Shown in pieces: positions 21,449-33,837 of a stretch of DNA of 64,000 nucleotides (position 1 is its first letter; every line of letters begins with the position of its first letter). Origin of the DNA: Adiantum capillus-veneris. Its lineage: Eukaryota; Streptophyta; Polypodiopsida; Polypodiales; Pteridaceae. The stretch lies in contig CM043947.1 in the NCBI GenBank assembly GCA_014529385.2, forward strand, positions 122,864,391 to 122,928,390, written 5' to 3'. A program made the position numbers and the translations under genes. The notes below the pieces were generated by a model, which did no database searches, was not told the DNA's origin, and saw nothing but the letters and a program-made list of their open reading frames with translations.

Positions 21449-24400
21449 CAATCAAGTTTAATGGCGTGATCTTCGGTGCATTTGGATTATTTGGACATTG
21501 GGCAATCAAATGATCTATGCCACATCGATTACACATGAGTATTGGCATTGTAGACGTGCTCGCTTGATTGGTTTGCATTAGTGTGGCGTTCTTTTGTAGC
21601 CTAATAGGACACTTGGCTACACGATGTGGACCTCCACACTCATAGCATTGAAGAGGTGGTCTCTTAGCGGTGTAATTGATATTTTGGCCTCTTGCCGCAA
21701 GAGCGGCTACTTGATATACAGGTTTGACTTGCTGCAAGAGCAGCTACTTGATATACAGGTTTGACTTGTCCCCAATAGTCCTCCCTGTAGTATTGTGGAC
21801 TTTCTTCAAGCACATCCATCCCATAGACGATATTAGGATCTATATCTTCCTCATAGCCTTCCAAACAAGAAATAGATGACTCACAACCCACTTGATTCAC
21901 AAAAGTGATTCGCGGATGTGGTGGTTGCGGTCCTAGCATTGGAGGTGGTAAGGGTGTTGTTCGAACAACATTTTGGGTTCTAGGGACCATATGTTGTGCT
22001 GTTTGTTCAAGAGGTGGGGCTGGCATCAAGGCAGGCACTCGAGGTGTGTCTGTCCATGCTAAGGTTGGTCTATTGGCCATCGTACACTTAAATACTATGC
22101 AATCCTTAGCTTGATGACCATACCTCCTACATGCATTACAGTTCCCATTGAATTTTACTCTAAAAGTAGGGCATTCACTGGTACTATGCGGTCCATAGCA
22201 TACTGAGCACCATTGTTACTCCCTTCTTGGATACATATGAGTGTTTTGTGGAGCACGATTACCCCTAAGGCTTTCTTGGATGGCCTTGGTGAGATCTGCC
22301 AAAGTCATCTCAGATATCATTTGCTCTTTCACGATTGGCTTTATCTTCATTGGCTCATGCCCTGACACTTGCGAGCTACTAGACTTCGGCTCGGTAGACA
22401 CTCTTTCTCCTGCAATCATTAAATTATCCTCCAATTGGATTGCATTCATGGTGACTGCTTCCCAAGTAGTGATACCTCTAATGACTAGGCCATTATAGAT
22501 ACTTTCATGTCGTAGTCCCCTAATGAATCTATCGAGCAATTGGTTGTTGTTGAATCGCTCGTTTGGATTGCATCGAGAATTCAAATTCTTTAGGCGACTA
22601 ATGAAGTCTCTCACGGATTCACCTTCTTCTCGTTGGGCTTTCTGGAGCTGAGAGGCTACACCCCAAAGTACTCCCTCTCGTATGTGCTCTTTCAAGAACA
22701 ATCTCCTAAGAGTAGAGTAGATCATTTTCTCTTCTACTCTTAAGGTTCTATATCAATCTCCAGCCTTTCCGCTTAGGGTCAAACTCAAAGCATTACACTT
22801 ATGTAGCTCATTGTGCTCTTCCAAGGAATCGCACACATGTTCAAAGACTTCCATATGCTTTCTAGCATCTCCGTCTCCACTGAATTTCTGTGTGAGCTTA
22901 GCTACTTGAACAGCCTTGTTCCTAGGCTCTCTATCAGGTGCACTACACATGTTTTTCGCAATAGAGCGACCGATAGTTTGAGCAAATGCTGCCAAATCTC
23001 CTATTTGAGCAGATATATTGGGTGTATGTGCTCCTGGAACCACATGTGAGATGGGAGTTGTCCTTGGCCTTGGCCTTGGCATACGCGCGGCTCTTGGGTC
23101 CCATATTTCGTATGGTGGTGTACTAGAAGGTGGTCCAAAGTTTACAGGCGTGGCCCTAGGCATAGGGGGTGCCTGATATGGCATGTTATTATTAAATGGC
23201 ATGGCTCCACTTGTATAAGAGCTTGGATAATGCCATTGTGGATTGTAAGCTCTTGGAATAATCGGAGGTGTAGGAGCTACATGAGGCTAAGGTACGACAG
23301 GTGCACATGATTGATACATATATGTAGGTATAGTTGGGGGCACTGTGCTACTAGGCATCGGCGTAGTATTAACAAATGAACTCCATGGTGTACTTCTTGT
23401 CATGATCACCACTGGGATATGCATGGTAGCCGTAGTGTCATTAAGAGAAAGATGAGCTAGATCTGGGAAGGTAAAGCTGCCATTTGTGGGCTCAGATTGT
23501 ACTGAGGCTCCTGGCGAAACAACATATGGAGGATCAATGGGGCTCACTGAGGGAGTCTCCATTTGTGATAGGGTTGGTTGGTTGGCCTTTCCCGTATCCA
23601 AGAATCTCGTTAGGCCTGTTGAAAGCATGTTGATCCCTGTGTTCTGTCTTTCTAACTCAACAATCCTATGGAGGACATCATAGACTTTCTGTTGTTGCTC
23701 ATCTATGCTAGTAGCACCCGATGTGGATTGTAGAACATCTAACCAACCCACATGATAGGTGCGTCCTGTGTACCGATCAGTTAAAGCTTCTGCTTGTAGG
23801 TCATACTCCCAATTTTCGTTTAGGAATATCCCATCTAGGCCTGGCGTGCTGGAGGTTTCCCTCGAAGTGGAAGCATTATTGCTCCCCATCGCTTGCCCCT
23901 CCGTGACTGCTACCTTGGGAGCACTCGGTTGCTCGGCTGGCATGATTGTTGTCATAGGAGCCTTTGCTTTCAGGGCTCGACTTTGTTCTAACCTTCGTAG
24001 GTTCTCAATTTCCCTCTCCCGTGTTGCTTGCATATAGCGTTCGATCTCTTGTACTTCGGCAAGACTCCTACCATCGGATAGTAAAACCTCAGAGGGAGAT
24101 AGTCCTAAAGGATCAGGAGGTGCAGTGGATGAAACATTCACATGCACACTCTCAAGAAGCATAGGGTCTATTTTGGGCATGAATGACGAATTTACTTCCC
24201 CACTCCCTTCATTTATTTCATTAACCGCATGTTCGGAGCGAGTAGCTCTACTAAGGGTCTCTTTTAAGCGGCTAAACACGCTGGACCCGGGCTGTGGGCC
24301 CATGGCATGCATGTCTTGACTTGAACTATCAGGGTTTGGTGTAGGATACCCCTCCATGACTTCATAGTCAGAGGAAGAATCACTAGACGCGATATGAGGA

Positions 24401-24582
24401 TCTTGGGTCGCGCTACCTTGAGTCCCGGTCGAGGGTCCAGAACCTAGGGTGGAGGAATAATGGGTGCCCACGTAAATGGAGGCACTACCAATATGCTCGT
24501 GCTCTAACACTCGTCCAGAGCGTAGGTTCATATGACTTTGATCCCCTAGAAGTGTCAGTGAGTGCCTGTGAAGGCTGCTCAC
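21449..24582 (-). pseudogene. Ty3-type gag, minus strand
   Basis: The start MSSLHRHSLTLLGDQ...MNLRSGRVL at 24582 is followed by a long Ser/Thr-rich region (23287-24582), then gag-core pieces: AKLTQKFSGDGDARKHMEVF (22753-23202) and LRRLFLKEHIREG, QREEGESVRDFISRLKNLN, LLDRFIRGLRHESIYNGL (22216-22725). Three cysteine knuckles follow (near 22130-22200, CYECGGPHRVAKC and CNRCGIDHLIAQC). Gag would form the particle and bind RNA. Stops at 23203-23286 and 22726-22752 separate the pieces. Pol is missing: the sequence ends at 21449 against copy A. The matching 5' LTR is 25581-26223. Confidence 0.8.
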
Positions 24583-25556
24583 CTAGTATTTTTGGGTGTT
24601 TTGCAACCCAAGTCTTTTCTTAAATTTTATTTTTTTTTATTTTTTGGTCCTTTTTTTTCTGACCCAGCTATAGAATAGAACGTATGATAGCTCAAAATGA
24701 GCGTCTCGGTCAGAGGGACGTGCCGTGCTTTACAGCCCTCCGTTTGGTCACTTTATGCCCTCGAAATCCCTAAAACCGTCAATTTCTAGTAGGGAACTAG
24801 GCCCAAATTAGAAAGTCTAAGGGTGCAAGTGGGAAGAGAAGGGAGGAGAGTGGAGGACTTGCCCCACATGCTCTCATTCCTTCTTGAGGGGGTAGGGTAT
24901 ATATATAAGAGTGAGTCTAGTATATATCATAAGACTGAGGACTAAGGGCTGGGCCTGGGCTTGGGCTTGATCTCGATCCCGATCAAATTTTAGTGTAGTC
25001 CCCCAGTCACTCACGCTTAAATATTTTTCAGATTTTTTACAATTTTCCTTTTTCCCTTTTTTTTTATAGGGGACCCTTTCTTGGCCACACACTGTCAACA
25101 CCTACCTAACCTCTCTATCAACAGCTCACGGCTCACTACCTTATCTACTTACTAACAGTGCTGCTAACCACTAACTAATCTGTTAACCACTCTTCTAACT
25201 GCTTACTAACAGTGAGCTAATTGTCCACCTACTTCCTCTCTCACTACCTTACTGTGCATAGACTGTATGCAGGCAAACCTTAACAGAAAACTGTGTACAG
25301 ACTGTGTGCAAACAGAAATTGCTAACTGTCTACCTACTTACTCATTCACTGCGAGCTAGCTAACGACTACTAATTGTGCAAAGACTGTGTGCAAACAGAA
25401 AACACAAGATTATGCAGAAATCACAAAACTTGCAGACAATACAGAAATTAACAACTTGCAGAAAAATAACTCATTCCTCTTCCTCTTCCTCTTCTTTCCT
25501 ACTACAAACAACTCATAGAAGAAGCACAAAGTGCCTCTTGGGCTTAGTGCAGGGCG
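24583..25556 (-). other. Leader of the minus-strand Ty3 element
   Basis: The region between gag start and primer site has no gene. It is rich in short repeats of CTTACTAACAGTG and CTGTGTGCA/ACTGTGTACA between 25130 and 25400, and has T-rich runs near 24630 and 25050. Confidence 0.6.
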
Positions 25557-25580
25557 ATTCCCCGGCAGCAGCGCCAAAAA
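25557..25580 (-). promoter_or_regulatory. Primer-binding region, minus-strand Ty3 element
   Basis: On the minus strand the bases after the LTR read TTTTTGGCGCTGCTGCCGGG. This resembles the TGGCGCCGTTGCCGGGG site of Athila/Tat-type Ty3 elements. Confidence 0.7.
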
Positions 25581-25815
25581 TGTGCGCTCCTTGCCGCACA
25601 ATCTAAGCAAGGGACTTGCCTAACACTGTGTGCGAGCCACAGACGGCTCCAAGCACACAACTAGCTTAACTAGTAAGCTCAAAAGAGGGCAATGGTGTGT
25701 CACTCACCGCTCTATGCTCCTGCCGTGGAGGATTCCTCGCAGCGAAGAAGAAGGAGACGTCGCTACGCCGCACTCAACCGCCTCACCGCCGCCGTGCCGC
25801 CGCAATGCTTGATCG

Positions 25816-25868
<53 letters not shown>

Positions 25869-26223
25869 TCACACACACACACACACACACATACACACAC
25901 AAGGAGGTGAAGAAGAAGAAGATGGAGATGGAGATGGAGCAAGAGCACTCTTCTATTGCACAAATGAGAGAATGAGAGGATTTTAAGTTTAATTGACTTT
26001 CATATGAGCTCGCCCCATTCACACTCGGGCGCCCATGCTTAGCCAACTAATCCCTTGAATGTTCCAGTTAGAGTGCGCCTCTCATCGGCGATCACTCTTA
26101 CCCTTTTCCTATTGGACCGACAAGCCCGGTACCTGACTCTACCAAATAAATAATACAATGTCCGCCGTAGATTACAACGTCCGTCGTAGGTGATAGGGTG
26201 TCCGTGAGCCGTGAGGGTTAACA
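25581..26223 (-). repeat. 5' LTR of the minus-strand Ty3 element (643 bp)
   Basis: On the minus strand it starts TGTTAACCCTCACGG and ends GGAGCGCACA, giving TG...CA. It contains a (CT)n(CA)n tract at about 25818-25900. No second LTR of this type is in the window. Confidence 0.72.
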
Positions 26224-26975
26224 GGTGGGGGTCTCGTACCCGCCTGATTAATGACGCAAATGGGTGGGAAGGTGTTTCTCACACCCTGAGCTAAGGCTCT
26301 ATTGTGCTTACTGAAGTGGGTGGCTGTCAAAGGCCTGGATGGCCACCAGGGCTGCCTGGGTTTGTGGAAAAGGAGCCCCCTTGCGTGTTATTCAATGGGA
26401 TTGAGCAAGACCTACTAAAAATGAAGATTTGCGAGTTGGCTGGCAAGTATATAGGGGAAGACAACAGGGGTCTCCTAATCGAGATGATCGACCCCCAAAT
26501 GCAACTAATTGGAAAGGTGAATGAGCAGGTTGGCGTGGTATGGGACCCGGGAAAGAGGACTGAACCTCGGGATATCTTGCAGAGCTGATTGAGCGCCCCC
26601 AGTGGGTTGTGGTAGTGCATTTACCTGCATCGGGTTGTGGTGTTTGCTTCTCCGCCTGGACTCGGCTGAGCCAGAGCGTCGAGCTATTTCAGGGTCTTTG
26701 TCGATACCTCAAGTGGGTCACGAGTCTACATTTTCGTATGCCAGTAGAAGGGTGAACCGTCGTGCTCCGATCCCTTCCCATTTTGTATTGTAAGCCGTGT
26801 TGGGCTCGCCAAGTTGAGGAGGATATACCCTTGCTCGCATATCATTGTTTTGGGATTGGTTTCTAGTGTGTCGGCCACTATAGACTCTGACATAGATTCT
26901 CTCTAGGGCTCAGCCAAGCCCCGTGTTCATTACCTTAGACCCCCATTGAGCGGTGTGCAATCAAGGGACTTAACA
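26224..26975 (+). repeat. LTR-like part of retroelement copy B
   Basis: From 26562 it matches copy A (20333 onward), ending TTAACA before a primer site at 26978. A TATA-like AGTATATAGGGG lies near 26447. The frame at 26304-26588 (QDLLKMKICELAGKYIGEDN) has no recognised domain. Confidence 0.55.
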
Positions 26976-26977
26976 TT

Positions 26978-26989
26978 CGGTATCAGAGC
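26978..26989 (+). promoter_or_regulatory. Primer-binding site, copy B
   Basis: CGGTATCAGAGC; all but the first base match the tRNA-iMet complement. Confidence 0.8.
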
Positions 26990-26990
26990 T

Positions 26991-28070
26991 TCCAGAGATT
27001 GCCTCATTAAAGGTGTGGTTCAATGTGGAGGTTGCAACCCAATCCTTGAAAGAGTGATTCAACATTTGCTTGAGCATTATGATGGATGGAGCAGAGAAGA
27101 ACCGGAATTTGACTGGAATGCGGTGCAAGAGGCTATGCGTACTTTGACTCAAACACGTTCAAGGACTATAGAGACTTACTGCAGGGATGTCGATGCGATG
27201 TGGCTGGAAAGTAATGGAGCAAGAAATGAGCTCGAAAGACAGAAAATGATAATGGATGACGAGCTCCGTCAGCAGGAGCAAGGGAACGCATGGTTTTTTG
27301 AAAAGGTGGCTATGATGCATGCTTAGCTGGTCGAAGACGGGAAACAAGCAGAATAAAAGAAGAGTACGGATGCTTTGTGTGTGGACGAAGGAGAAGAGAT
27401 TATGGCGGATAAAGGTTACAAGGATGAAATGGATGAGGAGCAAATAACGAGGAAACTCGAGGAGATGTTCCCTACATATGGAGATGCCTATGATGAGGAA
27501 GATTTGTTGAATTTCAGCAGATGCAATGATGGTGATGCACCTTGGGATGGGGATTTGGTGTCATGCGAGCCAGATGTGAAAGTTGCGGATTGCTTAAGTA
27601 AGGGTGATGATAAGGAGCGTTAGGTAGACCCTGCTGACTCCCATTCCTCAGACGATGGGGAAACGTTGGTATGCTTGAACACGCATAACTTAATGTCCAA
27701 TGAAGGGCTGATACCCAAGGCTGGGTTAAATGGGGTTTTTGAGTTGTTGAAGGATGAGGCGGATCCAGATACCAAGACGGGAGAAGCCCCGGAAATGCAC
27801 GAGACAGCAGGAGACTCGCTTGAATTAATCTATTGTGAACAAATACTGGAAGGGTCGTCGGAGATACCGTGTGGGGTGCTGCCCTTACGCCATGCTACAG
27901 GGCCAATCTCCTTGGAGAAGGAAATAACCTCCGTAACTGTTGCGGAGTTGGGTATTCTTGAAGTGAATATCGAACCAGATGTATGGCCAGAAAGGATGAT
28001 CGACATGGGAGTTCGGGTAAGGCAACCTGGTCCTGGTCAAAACAGTGAGGCCAACATATCATATGCTTGA
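26991..28070 (+). pseudogene. Retroelement ORF of unknown type, copy B
   Basis: The frame starting at 26946 carries a helical charged region (about 27090-27326: EPEFDWNAVQEAMRTLTQTR, ELERQKMIMDDELRQQEQ) with two in-frame stops near 27325 and 27353. It then carries the acidic MFPTYGDAYDEED motif and, after another stop at 27621, a 134-residue acidic stretch (27666-28070). Copy A lacks the first stops, so the ancestral protein was at least about 340 residues. It sits where Gag would be. I do not recognise the family. The acidic, cysteine-poor make-up is unlike normal Ty3 or copia Gag. Confidence 0.5.
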
Positions 28071-29591
28071 CGATCCAGGGGCTTGAAGTGAATCAGAAAT
28101 GGTATAGCAAGGACATAAAATCATTGGGGTTGTGGGATACAGGACAGCCGGGGCATGTTGCTAGAAGCGCGGACGACGAGAGTATTTCTAGATGGGAGAT
28201 GCATGGTGTTAGTACTACGGAGACTCTAGAGGGAAGGTATTTTGAGTCCTCTTATGGTTTTAGCGCTGAGCCGAAACGGCTCAAGGCGGACCCTCCGGGA
28301 GTGGTCACCATCAGAATACAGTTGAGCGAGGGTGCAGGTCCTGTTATGGACGCACAGGTGTGGGGCTGAGGATGGCATGGATGGCCAGTTCTCAGCCATG
28401 GTATCCTCGACAAGGTACCCATTGGTGGGAGATGCACTAAGCCGCGAGCTAGGGGCAGCATGAGCTTTTGGGCCAGGTTCGACTGGCCAGATACGATGCG
28501 ATCAGATGTTCCTTTACTTGAAGCGTCCTGTGATACAGCGGACGACCTCCCCGATGGTCCAGATGGCATGGACAGATGATATTCGGGTTAAAGAGCTGGG
28601 CGATACGCAGGCATATGACAAAGTGTGGGCTGAGTGTGTGTTCGAAAATGTCAGTACTCGCGGGTTTTGGGAGATAGAACCCAGATACATGATAGGGCGT
28701 AGTAGCGTGTTCATGTTGTGCTCCCGCTCGATGAAGAGCCCTCTTTGACGAGAGGGAACCCATCGACCAACTGCCCTCAACATTCTCTCTGGCCTGTTTG
28801 AAACATTAGCCATTGACTGTCCTAGGTCTACTCAAGAATCCCATTCAGCTGCATTCCCTCTTGGTTAGGTGCATACTTATGTCTAGCATGTTTCGCACTC
28901 GTGGGCTTCTTCACAATTGAGCACGCCACGAAACCCTATCGCCTCCTGAGGCTCCTGACAGTCCCCGCCCCAGCAGTCTTCAAGATTTACCTCTGCCTCG
29001 CAAGCCAACAACTCCCCATCACACGGGCATGACCAGCATCGCATTCGACTTCATGTATCAGTTCTTCCTCATCATAGGCATCGACATTGCTGGGAAACAT
29101 TACACCCAGCTTCCTCGCCCATTTCTTCCTCTTCATATCTACTCACACACCCAAGTCTCATAAAAACATGAGCAGAGCAACTCCATCCCCATCCAAGAAG
29201 CAAGAACAATCGAGTCATAAATGTAGAAGCCACTGTATATGAGACTAAAATAGAGGTCCTAATGCTATCTACTTTATTTTATAGAAAAACTAATGCAACA
29301 CGTATAAATATACAAACTCCAAATGATGGAAAGGTATCCCTCCAACACAGGAGGAGAAGCATTGGTGTCCCTCCAATGTGATCGAGGAATGGCACATTCC
29401 CTATGGTTTATAAAACTTGGGTGAGGATGGTGCCATCTCCCCACCATACTTGCGTATGGTTTTTTCTTTTTTTTATGAGAACTGGCATGCGAGCACGTAC
29501 TGCATGGCATCAATGAAAAACCAAACCACAATTAAGAACCTCTAATTGATAGGATGTTTCATATTGTAATTAATGCTTTCAGATCCCAAGC
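28071..29591. other. Decayed continuation of copy B and spacer
   Basis: Open stretches without recognised domains (for example 28067-28369). At 28870-29140, read on the minus strand, a sequence with MFPSNVDAYDEEELIHEVEC is a diverged, inverted relative of the MFPTYGDAYDEED region of copies A and B. The stretch 29180-29591 shows nothing clear. TTTCAG at about 29576-29581 could be a splice acceptor before the Helitron frame. Confidence 0.5.
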
Positions 29592-32135
29592 ATGGTGATG
29601 GACAAACTCACTCAGAAAAGAAAGAGGCAAGTAGCAAAACAACGAACAAGAACAAAGAGGAAAGAGAGTCTAACTGTAGCTGCAAGTTTGAGGACTAGAA
29701 TCGACATTCTATCACGATGTTGGCAATATCAGTGCATAGCTGCATCCAAAAACTTTACAATTTGTGCCGGTTGCGGAACTTTCATATTCTCAAAAACTCG
29801 CCTCGGAAAGATAATACTAGATGATGCCCGTGTTAGTCTAGCTGGCATGACATTCCTGAACACTACCGAGAAGGAGGGAGTATCAATACATTGGTCATGT
29901 TGCTCCAGTTACGACAGATACGCCAGGACCAAAAGCGTAGTAGTATTGCTACCAGACTATGTCCGACGTACCCTGGAATCCAACCAGCTTCACACTCAGC
30001 TCCTCAGTATAATTTACATTTCTTTAAACGTCATAAGCTCTGCGAACGTTGTAGCATACGGCATACTTGAAAAAAGATCCTTGCTTGATGACCCTCTGAT
30101 CTATTGGACAAAAGCAGCAAATATACAACAACTGTCAAAGCAGCTCACGTCCTCGCCCTTATCAAACATTTTGGCCTACAACTTACTCCATAATCCAGTT
30201 ATTGAAATGTATAAGACTGTGGCAGAGCAACCCCACAAAAAACCACTTTGTGTGTGCTGACAGCGGACGCTGTTACGTCAATCATAACAAGCCACTCAGA
30301 AACAAAGCCTTTTGCATTGATGGAGGAAGCAGAAGCGCAATGTCAGATGAGCATTCTTGAAAACAAGTATGTGACCTCAAGAAGAAGGGCCTATATCAGA
30401 ACAGACTCTCACGACTTTGGCTCAGTAAAGCTCCGTGAGGGCTCAGGCCTCATTGACCGTACGACTATCTTCAGGTAATGGGATGCCTGCTAGCCACTCA
30501 GAGTCCAAAGACGTGACAATAGAAAAAGTTGTGTTCCCTTTTTTATTTTCATTCGGGCACGGAAACTATGAAGGAGACACCAGATTCAGTGACTACATCA
30601 CGATGAGGATCAGCATGTTGTTCTCTGTGTATACCTTGTACAAGCCATACCTACTCATCATGTACCAACTCAAGAGAGCAATCATGATTTCCAATTCTAC
30701 AAACACGACGATGTTGCAGCGTGACATAGACGCATATAAGAGGAAGCACAAGAATGCATCCAACCAAGATGCAGTAAGAAACATTATAAGATACAAACTT
30801 CCATCAACAATGCCCGGAACTCCATCATGGCATCGAAATAACCTCAATGATCTCATTGCAATGGTTGACTTGTGGGGCCTACCCGATCTGTTTCTTACAT
30901 TTACAACGGACGAAGTCACAGAAAGCAGGTGCAACAAAATTACAGTAATCGAAAATATCGCCCATTCATTCAATGGAAGCTACACATGGAAAGATTGTCA
31001 TGTCGAGTGTGCCGTGTTGTTCCATGAGCGTTTGCACGTCTTCTTGAACAACCACATTTTTGGGCGAGGCAAAGTCCTAGGTGAAATAGAGCATCATCTT
31101 TTAAGGTACGAGATACAAAACAGAGGATCGCTGCATTCTCATCTTATTTTGTGGGTTTTCCGAGGCGACATTGAGTCGGTAGCAGATGAAATAGCGGCAT
31201 ACATACCTGACCCACAACAGCCTCCTTTGAATTTCTTAAACCATTTACATCACCTCGTCACAAAAAAACAAATTCACAAATGCAAGTCCACCTGCACGGT
31301 AATGGGCCAGCATTCTGCATGCAAATACGGATTTTCATTCAGTCCTCAATTATCAACCAAGCCCGTAATGGACCCACAAACATCAAGGTGGTTGTACTAT
31401 CGTCCCGGACATGAACACCATAACGTAGTTCCCTACCACCCAACAATCTTGCTATTGTGGGGAGCGCACATGAACATCCAACGTGTGACCAACTCATCTA
31501 TATCTCACTACCTGCTAAAGTACGCAATGAAGACAGAGCCAATGGGTCCACTGAACCTATCAGAGGAGAACGCAGCAAGGCTCGCCTTCAATGGATTAGA
31601 CAAGGTCAAGCTCCGCGTAATTGCAGCATCAATAATGTCCAAGCCAATTTCAGCAACAGAGGCAACACTAAATTGTCTGCAAATTCCGATCATCACAAGA
31701 AGCAAAGCCGTGGAATATATCGACTCATCGCCACCTTCACTAAGACAAAGATTGTTATCACAAAGCCAAACGATCGTTATGCACCCAGTCAACTTGTACT
31801 GTGCAAGGCCACTGCAGCTAGAGCAATACACGTTCTGCATGTACCACAAAAATTTCAAGATCGAGAAGAACACCACACGATCTCAGAAGAGCCAGATGTA
31901 CGATGCCTACAACAACTTGGTACTAGAAAATCACTGGCTCGTACGATTCACCGCATACCACCCTGGCCACCAACCAGAGGGCTTCTTCTTCAATATATTG
32001 CTACAGAAGGCAACATTTAGAACCGAGTCCGATCTGATCTCACAAGAAAACCCTATGTCTTGTTACTTTACAGGGTGCAAAATCCGACAGTTAATAAGAG
32101 ACAAGGAGGACCTCGAGATGTACATCAACGAGTAG
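29592..32135 (+). pseudogene. Helitron Rep (HUH endonuclease) region
   Basis: Rep nicks and joins single DNA strands during rolling-circle transposition. An N-terminal part (29592-30260) has cysteine pairs (ICAGCG). After two frameshifts near 30258 and 30470, the Helitron-like N-terminal domain starts with EKVVFPFLFSFGHGNYEG, then LPDLFLTFTTDE. The metal-binding HUH motif is in RGSLHSHLILWV (HSH, about 31131-31148). The two-tyrosine motif follows as SHYLLKYAMKTEP (about 31506-31544), with the Y and K spacing of the family. The 30435-32135 frame is open for 566 codons, so this part is well kept. The product would act in the nucleus. The split frames argue that it is no longer made intact. Confidence 0.87.
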
Positions 32136-32139
32136 AAAC

Positions 32140-33589
32140 ATGCTTTTAAACGAGAACACGGGGCATATTGTGAACCTGATCCACCAGAAGCTCTTCCTGA
32201 ACCATGAGAATCCGTTTCATTCAAGCCGTGTAGAGATGAATGATACCAAGGAAACTAGTAGGCATAACATGCTGCAGCTTCTAAAGGAGTTCTCCGATGT
32301 CCATAATGCAGCACTCACTCTTGAACAACACAAGATATTCGAAGACATATCCACCAAAACATCCGGCCTCCACATTATCACAGGCGTCCCAGGATCCGGA
32401 AACTCATTCCTCATCAAATACATGATGACCAGGTTCGTACAACAAAACAAGACAGTCATATTGACAACATCAACTGGCGCACCTACATCTCGGCTAAGCA
32501 GTGTCGCAAAAACAGTCACTATCAATTCAAGATAACGGCGGGCTCGAATAAACACTATCCAGAATCAATAAATCCAGGGGACGAGAGATTCACATCCATC
32601 AGAGAGGCTGACGTTATCATAATGGACGAGATATCAATGCTGACAAGCACAACATTCAACATGGTCGTTCGCCAACTTGTCAATGTCACAAACATATCAA
32701 TTCACGATCCATTCTGTAGTAAATTGGCGCTTCTCTTTGGAGACTTCGCACAACTACCGCCCGTCTGTAAGCACCCTGGACCTTTTTGTCATGTATGTAC
32801 AATTACACAATCGGCACACTTCAAGCATGGCATTGTCCACAAGATGACATTCTCAGTTCGACACGCAGCGGACCCAATATTCCTCAACTTTCTGCATACA
32901 ATTAGACAAAGAAATCCAACCGAACAAGAGTAACAAGTACGCTTTCAGAGTGCATCATAAACTAACAAGAACTATTGGAAACTATGGACGAAGACACAAC
33001 AATCATTTCCACACATCGCGACGACGCTCGAAGATACAATGACATTATATTGCAAAGGAGTTTTGCAAACGAACAGATAGTCCAAATAGCGTTAAAAACA
33101 AATGTGGACAACGAGTCACTCTTGGAAAGCTGGGTCAACGACACCTCTTTCAATGAAATACACAACGTCGATGTTGGTGCAAAGTGTATGATCACCTCAA
33201 ATCTCGACTTGGAAATTGGCACTGCAAACGGTGCCACATGCAGGGTCAAGGATATATCCCATGATTGCACCGGTCTAGTAGACGCGATTAGTGTGCTCAT
33301 AGACAACACAAATACCAAAATCACCATTCGGCGTACAAAACACTCCACTAGGGCATTCAACTTCAAATATTACCACAAATATTTAACACTAGCATATGCA
33401 ATAACGGGTCACAAATCACAAGGTGCAACTATAGCTGAAAAGGCCATACTCAACATCAAATAAGTTTTCGTGCTAGGATTTGCGTATGTCATGTTCTCGC
33501 GAGTCACCGAAAGAAGACACATAAGGATCCTAGAGCTTCCTACACCAGACATGTTTGAGCCTATGAGAGATTTGCTTTCAGATACTTGA
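32140..33589 (+). pseudogene. Helitron Pif1-like helicase region
   Basis: Continuation of the Rep-helicase polyprotein. Walker A reads GVPGSGNSFL at about 32383-32412: the ATP-binding lysine (GKS) is replaced by asparagine. After a frameshift near 32516, HYQFKITAGSN leads to Walker B VIIMDEISML and LLFGDFAQLPPV (32610-32760). A further shift near 32935 leads to the C-terminal motifs VGAKCMITSNLDLEIGTANG and LAYAITGHKSQGATI. An in-frame TAA at 33461-33463 interrupts the last stretch, which continues YVMFSRVTERRHIRIL to the true end at 33587. Length (about 480 codons) fits the family. The lost lysine and the frameshifts indicate no helicase activity. Confidence 0.87.
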
Positions 33590-33829
33590 ATATGTACAGT
33601 GATGTAAAATTGTACTCCATTTCAAATAAAGTTTTTCCTCACTTGCAGATCATATGATGCATTTCTTAATATTGGGTCTTGTGATACAGCTTTTTAAGAA
33701 AACAACTATAACATGGCAGCCAACAAGGTCTGTACATTCTAAAATCTATGTTCCTTGAATATCAACAATACGTTTGAATGAATAGAAAACTCTTCTCACA
33801 ACATGCTTATTCTTTGTCCTCACTTGCAG
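33590..33829. other. Spacer after the helicase
   Basis: No gene. AATAAA at about 33626 could be the polyadenylation signal of the Rep-helicase transcript. CACTTGCAG occurs twice (ending about 33648 and 33829) in splice-acceptor-like context. Confidence 0.5.
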
Positions 33830-33837
33830 CTGTTTGA

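Noticed and set aside
25692-26046. Ser-Leu and His-Thr repeat ORFs
   Set aside because: Artefact of the (CT)n(CA)n tract inside an LTR.
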